In this document: in pieces, positions 1 to 4,503 of the stretch
How positions within the stretch are numbered: the stretch's first letter is position 1
Layout of the letters: each line of letters starts with the position of its first letter
From: Oscillospiraceae bacterium
Lineage (GTDB): Bacteria; Bacillota; Clostridia; Oscillospirales; Ruminococcaceae
Assembly (NCBI GenBank): GCA_009776345.1
Contig: WRLS01000079.1
Span: 1 to 9,623 of the forward strand
Length of the DNA stretch: 9,623 nt
Reading direction: 5' to 3'
Translations under genes and position numbers: made by a program
The notes under the pieces: model-generated
Seen by the model: the letters and a program-made list of their open reading frames with translations, nothing else
The model's database searches: none
Told to the model about the DNA's origin: nothing

Positions 1-112
1 GGGAGTTTTATTTTATTTACGCGTACCCCCCCCCTCGTTTTACGTTTCCCACTATACCGCGAAATTTTTAAAGGTTTACTGTTTGGGGGAGGGGGGGGGG
101 GGAGGAAAAAAT
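1..112. other. Probable low-quality contig edge
   Basis: This stretch contains a 9-C run (26-34) and G-rich runs at 85-89, 91-102 and 104-105. It lies over the 3' end of the minus-strand URO-D-like gene. Reading that gene's frame through its stop at 68-70, the codons give K F R G I V G N V K R G G G Y A and then TAA at 17-19. This looks like a normal family C-terminus, so the frame is kept while individual bases look wrong. Runs of G or C replacing the expected codons suggest base-calling or consensus errors rather than evolution. This is inference from one sequence. Confidence 0.6.
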
Positions 113-1078
113 ATCCCCGCCGTTTTCTTTGAGTGCGGGGACAAGCCGCTCTACCTCTGCCAAAATCTCATCTTTTTTGTCCCACAGCACCGCGTTTATG
201 CCACCATGCAGCACTAGCTTATCGCCGTACTGCTTTTTGATTTCCAGCACATCCATCCCCGCCTTGGCTTCGATGGGGTTCAGCGCGTCCACGCCCGTGC
301 TTATTACATCGGGCAGCAGCTTGCTGATATCGCCGCAGGAGTGCAGATGCGAATAAATCCCCTTGTCATGCGCCCACTGCACCGCTTTTTTATGATACGG
401 CATGAGCAGCTCGCGGTAGAGCGCGGGGGAGAAAAACGGCGTGTTTTTGTAGCCCATGTCGTCATACCAAAAAATGCTGTCGAAGCGGTACCCCGCGTCC
501 CATATCCGGTCCATCAAAGCGATCGTGGTGCTTAAATATGTATCGAACATATCCCTCACCCACTCAGGCTCTTCGAGGAAGGCGATGAGCATGGTTTCCG
601 TCCCAACCGCCCAGGAGTGCGCGACATCAAACCCAAACCAGAATAGCCCTTGAATCCAGCGGCCGTCAGCCTGCCACTTCGGGTAATTGGCTTTGAGGGA
701 ATCCCAATTTATGCGCTCCCCATCCGACAGCATCCGCGCCTTCGCCTGCTCCCATGCCTGCGGCGTTGTGATGGTAAAATCCAAAAACTCCGGGGTGGAA
801 TCCTCCTCTTTGAAATGCTTCATCGTAACGCCCCACTGCGAGGTTTCGATGTAGTAGCGGTCGGTTTCCTCCAGCCGCTTAACGGGATAGAGGGGGGAGT
901 TGTTTATGCTGATGCGCTCAATTTTGTCCACGCCGAAATAGTCGCGCCAATCCGCGCCCGCCGGCATCCCCTCACTCCTCCAGCGGGAGATTGTCCCCGC
1001 CCAAGGCTCATCCACGATAGGGAGCCGGTCGGCCTCCCTGTGTTCAAACATACGCCGGAAACGCTCTTTGCCGGTCAT
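68..1078 (-). CDS. Uroporphyrinogen decarboxylase-like (URO-D family) methyltransferase, 3' end corrupted
   Basis: The 336-residue product belongs to the URO-D/MtaA superfamily, whose non-haem members are usually corrinoid- or cofactor-dependent methyltransferases; its substrate cannot be told from sequence. The N-terminus (MTGKERF, then DRLPIVDEPWAG) is typical. Residues 244-249 (HLHSCG) hold the HxC metal-site motif, with H246 and C248 as likely zinc ligands. The stretch ALNPIEAKAGMD and the LVLHGGIN strand near the C-terminus are family hallmarks. The start ATG has a strong SD (GAGGAGGG, 1085-1092). The end is odd: FSS is followed by PPPLPQTVNL where relatives have roughly DHSIP..VSL, the codons being a C-run. 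The frame then meets TAA at 68-70 but stays family-like down to TAA at 17-19. The true product is therefore probably 353 residues, with residue 337 an artefactual stop. No partner corrinoid protein is visible. The heme-pathway HemE itself is unlikely. Confidence 0.85.
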   Translation of the reverse strand: MTGKERFRRMFEHREADRLPIVDEPWAGTISRWRSEGMPAGADWRDYFGVDKIERISINNSPLYPVKRLEETDRYYIETSQWGVTMKHFKEEDSTPEFLDFTITTPQAWEQAKARMLSDGERINWDSLKANYPKWQADGRWIQGLFWFGFDVAHSWAVGTETMLIAFLEEPEWVRDMFDTYLSTTIALMDRIWDAGYRFDSIFWYDDMGYKNTPFFSPALYRELLMPYHKKAVQWAHDKGIYSHLHSCGDISKLLPDVISTGVDALNPIEAKAGMDVLEIKKQYGDKLVLHGGINAVLWDKKDEILAEVERLVPALKENGGDIFSSPPPLPQTVNL

Positions 1079-1084
1079 AAACAG

Positions 1085-1092
1085 CCCTCCTC
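1085..1092 (-). promoter_or_regulatory. Shine-Dalgarno site of the URO-D-like gene
   Basis: The minus strand reads GAGGAGGG six bases before the ATG at 1078. It supports this start over any internal Met. No convincing -35/-10 pair was found upstream, where the repeat array begins. Confidence 0.75.
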
Positions 1093-1135
1093 GATATATT
1101 TTTTTCGGTAATTTGCAGACGGCAATATTCCAAAC

Positions 1136-1157
1136 AATTGTTTCACGTGAAACAATT
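1136..1157. promoter_or_regulatory. parS-type ParB-binding palindrome, copy 1
   Basis: A perfect 22-bp palindrome centred on CACGTG contains the 16-mer TGTTTCACGTGAAACA, the established ParB (Spo0J) recognition sequence. It sits 58 bases upstream of the URO-D-like start and is followed at once by a GTAGAGGCG hairpin module. ParB binding here is inferred from the motif. Confidence 0.65.
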
Positions 1158-1163
1158 TATCAT

Positions 1164-1189
1164 GTAGAGGCGATGGAAATCGCCCCTAC
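1164..1189. repeat. GTAGGGGCG-type hairpin module
   Basis: An inverted repeat GTAGAGGCGAT...ATCGCCCCTAC with a GGAA loop and a single A/C mismatch. It belongs to the dispersed REP-like family seen at 1444-1495, 1652-1695, 1811-1855, 1912-1990, 6597-6620 and 8015-8042. Its sequence between the constant ends differs at each site but remains self-complementary. Confidence 0.6.
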
Positions 1190-1235
1190 ATCCCTTCCTA
1201 AATCCCGGATCCTCAAACCTTAATCCTACTGAAGG

Positions 1236-1412
1236 CAAAACACCCGTCTTCAAAGCGTAACCGCTTTGAAGCCATCCTCTTTAAAAAAGAGGGTACATCC
1301 TACAGTTGTTTTGTGCTTTCTAATGAAAGAATAAATCTTGTTGTAGCCTTACCCTCTTTTTTAAAGAGGGTGGCATCGCGACGAACAAGTCGTCGCGATG
1401 ACGGGTGTTTTG
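1236..1412. repeat. 177-bp four-hairpin element, copy A
   Basis: The ends are perfect 13-bp inverted repeats, CAAAACACCCGTC (1236-1248) and GACGGGTGTTTTG (1400-1412). Inside lie, in order: a 9-bp variable hairpin (1249-1270), a CCTCTTT/AAAGAGG hairpin (1276-1292), a ~58-base spacer, a CCCTCTTT/AAAGAGGG hairpin (1352-1370) and an 11-bp variable hairpin (1374-1400). The spacer and fixed hairpins match the copy at 8051-8227 in inverted orientation. The outer hairpin stems differ completely between copies yet pair perfectly. There is no coding capacity, so it is a MITE-like or structured-repeat element. No clear target-site duplication is visible. Confidence 0.75.
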
Positions 1413-1419
1413 TCTCGGC

Positions 1420-1443
1420 AGGTTTTAGGTTATAGGTTTTAGG
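1420..1443. repeat. TTAGG-rich low-complexity module
   Basis: An AGGTTTTAGGTTATAGG-type stretch directly follows the right end of element A. The same module follows the right end of element B (8236-8330) and appears inverted at 9471-9561. A degraded opposite-strand version lies at about 1192-1230. Confidence 0.5.
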
Positions 1444-1495
1444 GTAGGGGCGGGGTTTTCCCGCCCGTAAATTACCGCGTTGCATCATACAATGC
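1444..1495 (-). repeat. GTAGGGGCG-type hairpin module with GCAT hairpin
   Basis: GGGCGGG (1448-1454) pairs with CCCGCCC (1460-1466). It is followed by a second small hairpin around TGCATCATACAATGCG, which is the reverse complement of the CGCATTGTATGATGCG segment at 1834-1849. Modules of this family are therefore inserted in both orientations. Confidence 0.5.
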
Positions 1496-1557
1496 GTGAC
1501 ACCCGGATGTACGCCTGCGGTATGCGCAGGGGCGCGTACCCTACGGCGCTATATAAA

Positions 1558-1579
1558 AAATGTTTCACGTGAAACATTT
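1558..1579. promoter_or_regulatory. parS-type ParB-binding palindrome, copy 2
   Basis: A perfect 22-bp palindrome containing TGTTTCACGTGAAACA at 1561-1576, with AAA/TTT flanks instead of the AAT/ATT of the other copies. It begins the first unit of the tandem array at 1561-2050. Confidence 0.65.
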
Positions 1580-1651
1580 GTTTGCATAGGGGACGCACAC
1601 CGGGCGTCCCGAAATTACCAAACAACAATATTATAAACACAAAACCATGTA

Positions 1652-1695
1652 GGGGCGACCCTCGCGGTCGCCCGCATTGTACGATGCGCGCGACA
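1652..1695 (+). repeat. GTAGGGGCG hairpin module (array unit 1)
   Basis: GGCGACC pairs with GGTCGCC, followed by the CGCAT/ATGCG hairpin. An almost identical copy (GCGACCCTTGCGGTCGCCCGCATTGTAC in parts) lies in reverse orientation after the DegV gene at 8009-8042, so the module is dispersed and not only tandem. Confidence 0.6.
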
Positions 1696-1714
1696 ATTTA
1701 CGGACGACAATATC

Positions 1715-1746
1715 CAAACAATTGTTTCACGTGAAACAATTGTTTG
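1715..1746. promoter_or_regulatory. parS-type ParB-binding palindrome, copy 3 (32-bp perfect palindrome)
   Basis: The 16-mer TGTTTCACGTGAAACA at 1723-1738 is the centre of a perfect palindrome that extends to CAAACAAT/ATTGTTTG on both sides. It is the longest of the five. Confidence 0.7.
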
Positions 1747-1810
1747 CGTAGGGGACGGCGTCCTCGACGTCCCAAAATTACCAAACAACAATATTATAAA
1801 CACAAAACCA

Positions 1811-1855
1811 TGTAGGGGCGGCAATCTGCCACCCGCATTGTATGATGCGCGCGAG
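1811..1855 (+). repeat. GTAGGGGCG hairpin module (array unit 2)
   Basis: The constant flanks match the module at 1652-1695. The stem is changed to GGCA/TGCC around an ATC loop, followed by the CGCATTGTATGATGCG hairpin. This is the clearest local case of a stem replaced while its flanks stay constant. Confidence 0.6.
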
Positions 1856-1883
1856 ATAATTTACGGACGGCAATTTGTCGAAC

Positions 1884-1905
1884 AATTGTTTCACGTGAAA
1901 CAATT
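1884..1905. promoter_or_regulatory. parS-type ParB-binding palindrome, copy 4
   Basis: A perfect 22-bp palindrome with TGTTTCACGTGAAACA at 1887-1902, followed 10 bases later by another GTAGGGGCG module, the same order as at copy 1. Confidence 0.65.
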
Positions 1906-1911
1906 TTATCA

Positions 1912-1990
1912 TGTAGGGGCGGGCTTCCATGCCCGACCGCAGGATATTCGATTCGCTTTTGACGGGCGGGGATGGAACCCCGCCCCTACG
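1912..1990. repeat. Pair of inverted GTAGGGGCG modules
   Basis: A GTAGGGGCGGGC hairpin at the left and a GGCGGGG/CCCCGCC hairpin ending CGCCCCTACG at the right face each other around an AT-rich centre. Together they form the interior of array unit 3. Confidence 0.5.
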
Positions 1991-2031
1991 CAAAAAATAC
2001 GTTATGCCATATGTGCGCCAACCCACCAAAC

Positions 2032-2053
2032 AATTGTTTCACGTGAAACAATT
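2032..2053. promoter_or_regulatory. parS-type ParB-binding palindrome, copy 5
   Basis: A perfect 22-bp palindrome with TGTTTCACGTGAAACA at 2035-2050. It starts 15 bases beyond the amidase stop codon. It has no T-tract in either direction, so a terminator role is not supported. Confidence 0.65.
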
Positions 2054-2068
2054 TTATAAAACTCCCCG

Positions 2069-3997
2069 CTACCTCAACGTGGCGACAACCCCCGCGGCGA
2101 CGGAGTCGGCCGCGCGGCGGATCTGGCTTTGCGTGCAGGCACGCTCGTATTCCAGCGGGTTGCTCATAAACCCAAGCTCCATCAAAATCGACGGCGCGGC
2201 GGGGAGCAGCGTAACACGGTAATAGCTTTGGCGGACAAAGCGGTTGTTGCGCCCCGTGCCGCTTTCAACCGCGGACATCATCGCGTTTGCAAGCCGCTGT
2301 GACTGTGAGGTGTGGTAATACATCTCCAGCCCGTTTGCCCTGTTTGCGTCGCCGCTTTCTGCCATGCTGTTGTGGTGGACCGACAGGAACATGTCCGCGT
2401 TCCAGCTCTCAATCGCCGCCAGCCTATCGTCAAGCGAGATGAACCTGTCATCCCTGCGGGTCATCGCGACAGTCGCGCCTAGTGAACGCAGCGCGTCGCG
2501 TATGGCGTAGGAGTGGGCAAGGTTTACGGTTTTTTCATCGGGGCCGGTAAGCCCCGCAACGCCCAGCGCGCCCGGGTCTGTGCCGCCATGCCCGGGGTCG
2601 AGCATTATGCGCACGCCGCTGAGAGGCTGTGCGGAGCCGCCCGTGACCTGCGGTTTATAGTTAAATTTAAGCTCCAGCTTTCCGCCGTCGAAGGAAACCG
2701 TGTAGCCCCAGATGCTTACGCCGTCCCTCAGTTTAAACGCATAGCGGATCGAGCCGTTTTCTTGATTTGCGACGCTGACATTGGAGAATAGCTTGCTCCT
2801 GCCTATATCCGGCTTCGCGCTCCCCGATGTGTTATACAGCGTAAGATAGAATATCCCGTCCGATACGCGGCTGTAGTAAAACGGCGCGCGGTTCCCGCTG
2901 AGCGTATAGCTTTCCGATCTGACAGTGAAAGAGGATGCCGCCCCGTTTACCGTATTGGCAATGCGCGGCTCGCCCTCCAAAATACTTACCATTCCCATCG
3001 GTATCCATCCGCCGGATGCCAGCTTGAAGTATTCGTTGTTTTGCCCGGTGATGTATTCCCGCGCGCCTGCCTTGACCTTTTCCTTGAAAATATGCATTTG
3101 GCTGAGATCGGGATAGACAAACCCGGCGTAGCTCGTGACCTGTACTGCCACGCGCCCGCTCCCCGCCACGTATATATCGCCGCTTGAGCGGTATGTGCTT
3201 GTACTGCCGTTATAATTTAAAGTATATGTTACCGGGCCGATCTTATTTGTCCCTGATTGATAACCGCCCCCTACCGGCAGGCTTCCCGTAAACACCGCCG
3301 CCACTCCGGGGCTTGCCGGCGCCGCTTGAGTAAGCCGCACGCTGTTTGAGCCGAAGGACGCGGTGACCTGCGCTCCGGACGGGGCGACACAGCGCGCCGG
3401 GATCGTGCCGCCCGACTGTACGCCGCCGTGGACAGCCGGGAACATCGAGGACTGCGTAATTTGGCTGATTGTGGAAGCCGTTGCCGCCCGCCTTGTGATT
3501 GTTACGGTATGCTCACTTCCGCCCTGTGAAAAAGTGAATGTATTTGCGCCCATACGCAAATTTACAAGCACGCCGAAGGTGCCGAGGCTGCCAAGGCGCG
3601 AAATCTCATTCCCGTTGAAGTAGACAGGGCGGTCGGGGTTTGAGGTGCCTGTTATAAAATAGGATTCGTATGTCGTGGTAAGCGAGCCGCTGTCCGGGCG
3701 GGTTATGCGCAGTGCCGACGGAATCCTCAGGTCGAGCGCGATATCTGTACCCGCCGATGCCGGGACGATTAGGTCCGACAGCGAAACAGGCGCGGCAACC
3801 CCCGGTAATTCCATTATGCCCCATTCATTCATTATTTCATTTTGCCCCCCTATTACAGGCAATTCTAAAGCTACAGGCTCCTGTTCCCCGCGTGTGCCCG
3901 GCTGTACCGCGACCCCGGGCCGCACAGGGCCCATGCAGGCTGTCCCCGCAAACACGAGGGCCGCCGCCGTGATTATTGCCGCAAAGCTTTTTTTCAT
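2069..3997 (-). CDS. N-acetylmuramoyl-L-alanine amidase (Amidase_3), putative lipoprotein
   Basis: This zinc amidase should cleave the bond between N-acetylmuramic acid and L-alanine in peptidoglycan. The 642-residue protein begins with a signal peptide (MKKSFAAIITAAALVFAG) ending in TAC at residue 21, a plausible lipobox that would anchor it outside the membrane. Residues ~30-460 are Ser/Thr/Gly-rich beta-type sequence with repeated Ig-like or AMIN-like character; I do not recognise an exact domain. The C-terminal ~180 residues are a complete Amidase_3 domain. H470 in DPGHGG, E488 in DEKTVNL and H541 in SVHHNS are the expected zinc ligands, and E607 in MELGFMSN the catalytic Glu. It stands 66 bases downstream of a Cys-rich gene on the same strand and could share its promoter. 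Translation initiation looks unusual (see the hairpin at 4007-4026). CwlD, AmiC-like and spore-cortex roles cannot be separated here. Confidence 0.93.
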   Translation of the reverse strand: MKKSFAAIITAAALVFAGTACMGPVRPGVAVQPGTRGEQEPVALELPVIGGQNEIMNEWGIMELPGVAAPVSLSDLIVPASAGTDIALDLRIPSALRITRPDSGSLTTTYESYFITGTSNPDRPVYFNGNEISRLGSLGTFGVLVNLRMGANTFTFSQGGSEHTVTITRRAATASTISQITQSSMFPAVHGGVQSGGTIPARCVAPSGAQVTASFGSNSVRLTQAAPASPGVAAVFTGSLPVGGGYQSGTNKIGPVTYTLNYNGSTSTYRSSGDIYVAGSGRVAVQVTSYAGFVYPDLSQMHIFKEKVKAGAREYITGQNNEYFKLASGGWIPMGMVSILEGEPRIANTVNGAASSFTVRSESYTLSGNRAPFYYSRVSDGIFYLTLYNTSGSAKPDIGRSKLFSNVSVANQENGSIRYAFKLRDGVSIWGYTVSFDGGKLELKFNYKPQVTGGSAQPLSGVRIMLDPGHGGTDPGALGVAGLTGPDEKTVNLAHSYAIRDALRSLGATVAMTRRDDRFISLDDRLAAIESWNADMFLSVHHNSMAESGDANRANGLEMYYHTSQSQRLANAMMSAVESGTGRNNRFVRQSYYRVTLLPAAPSILMELGFMSNPLEYERACTQSQIRRAADSVAAGVVATLR

Positions 3998-4006
3998 CCT
4001 TTTTTT

Positions 4007-4026
4007 ATCCGGGCAAGCGCCCGGAT
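4007..4026 (-). promoter_or_regulatory. Hairpin between Shine-Dalgarno site and amidase start
   Basis: A perfect 8-bp stem (ATCCGGGC/GCCCGGAT, 4-base loop) lies in the leader between a strong SD (AAAAAAGGAGG, minus strand, 4030-4040) and the ATG at 3997. Without the hairpin the SD is 32 bases from the ATG. With it folded the effective gap is about 12. The bases before the ATG are AAAAAAAGG, too close to act as an SD. Translation may depend on this fold. In the minus direction it is followed by A's, so it is not a terminator. Confidence 0.55.
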
Positions 4027-4063
4027 TTCCTCCTTTTTTGGGAATGATATATTTTTTAGGCTC

Positions 4064-4282
4064 TTACAGCGCGAACTCTTCTTCCTTTATTTCGCGAAGC
4101 CCCTGCTGCTTGCGCGGGCTGCGCCTCAAGGGGTCGTAGACGAAGGCGCGGCACTTGTAGTCCCCCTTTACGATGCCTTTTTTAGTGCAGATGCAGGCAT
4201 CCTCTTTTTGCATATACTTCGTGATATGCCCGCAGTATTTGCAAGCGGGCGCAATGCGGTTCCCGAACAGATTGGCGGTCAT
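4064..4282 (-). CDS. Small Cys-rich (putative zinc-ribbon) protein, YDPLRR family
   Basis: A 72-residue protein (76 if started at the ATG at 4294). Counting from the longer start, C18xxC21, C34-x-C36 and C48 can form a four-Cys metal site. The segment CRAFVYDPLRRSPRK resembles small uncharacterised clostridial proteins with CR.F.YDPL.R.P, which supports a real gene. I chose the Met beginning MTANLFGNR because GGAAAGG abuts the upstream ATG with no spacer, whereas it lies 12 bases before this one. The C-terminus is acidic (REIKEEEFAL). Function is unknown. It precedes the amidase by 66 bases and the pair may be one transcript from the promoter at 4392-4400. No transmembrane segment is seen. 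Confidence 0.75.
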   Translation of the reverse strand: MTANLFGNRIAPACKYCGHITKYMQKEDACICTKKGIVKGDYKCRAFVYDPLRRSPRKQQGLREIKEEEFAL

Positions 4283-4294
4283 GTATGCGCTCAT

Positions 4295-4491
4295 CCTTTC
4301 CGCGTCAGAAAGATTAAGTACAGCCGATTTAAGATTTTGTGATATTGTTCGATATATTTTATGTGTTCTATTTTATGTTGCCGACTTTATCATTATATCA
4401 GAAAAAAAGGCGAAAATCCATGCCGTTTTATGTAAAATAATAATATTTTTACGCTAAAATTATATAAAGCCGGGCAATATTATTTTAAGGA
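4295..4491. other. AT-rich divergent intergenic region
   Basis: The region separates the minus-strand Cys-rich/amidase genes from the plus-strand FliK-like gene and is clearly richer in A and T than the flanks. It holds the minus-strand extended -10 at 4392-4400. A plus-strand TATATAAA at 4461-4468 could be a -10 for the FliK-like gene, but no good -35 is present at the right distance. None of the dispersed hairpin repeats occur here. Confidence 0.5.
4392..4400 (-). promoter_or_regulatory. Extended -10 promoter for the Cys-rich/amidase genes
   Basis: The minus strand reads TGATATAAT, a perfect extended -10 (TGnTATAAT). The -35 position (TGGATT at 17-bp spacing) is weak, as is common with extended -10 promoters. 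It would give a leader of roughly 100 bases before the Cys-rich gene. Confidence 0.5.
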
Positions 4492-4503
4492 ATGGGCTTG
4501 CTC

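Larger units (their letters stand above)
1561..2050. repeat. Tandem array of three parS-anchored units
   Basis: Measured from one parS 16-mer to the next, the units start at 1561, 1723 and 1887, and a final parS begins at 2035, giving lengths of 162, 164 and 148 bases. Units 1 and 2 are nearly identical: parS, a TAGGGGACG hairpin, an ATTACCAAACAACAATAT segment, a GTAGGGGCG hairpin, GCATTGTAYGATGCGCGCG, then TTTACGGACG leading into the next parS. Their differences concentrate in the hairpins. Unit 3 keeps the parS and hairpin modules but its interior has been replaced. Confidence 0.8.
1079..2068. other. Gene-free repeat region between two minus-strand genes
   Basis: About 990 bases without a credible gene. 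Open frames here (1300-1488, 1615-1824, 1778-2029 and the plus-strand frames) are built from repeat units and have no recognisable product. The region holds five parS-type palindromes, several GTAGGGGCG hairpin modules, one 177-bp hairpin element and TTAGG-rich low-complexity patches. Modules occur in both orientations. The palindromes lack a T-tract, so they are not obvious terminators. Confidence 0.85.

Noticed and set aside
650..1111. Plus-strand open frame of 153 codons over the URO-D-like gene
   Set aside because: Antisense to a gene with clear family motifs and a good SD; product has no recognisable features.
1561..2050. CRISPR array
   Set aside because: The repeated unit is ~162 bp with long near-identical interiors, not short repeats with unique ~30-bp spacers, and no cas gene is present.
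2032..2053. Rho-independent terminator after the amidase
   Set aside because: The palindrome is parS, has no T-tract on the amidase strand, and is one of five identical sites, four of them not at a gene end.
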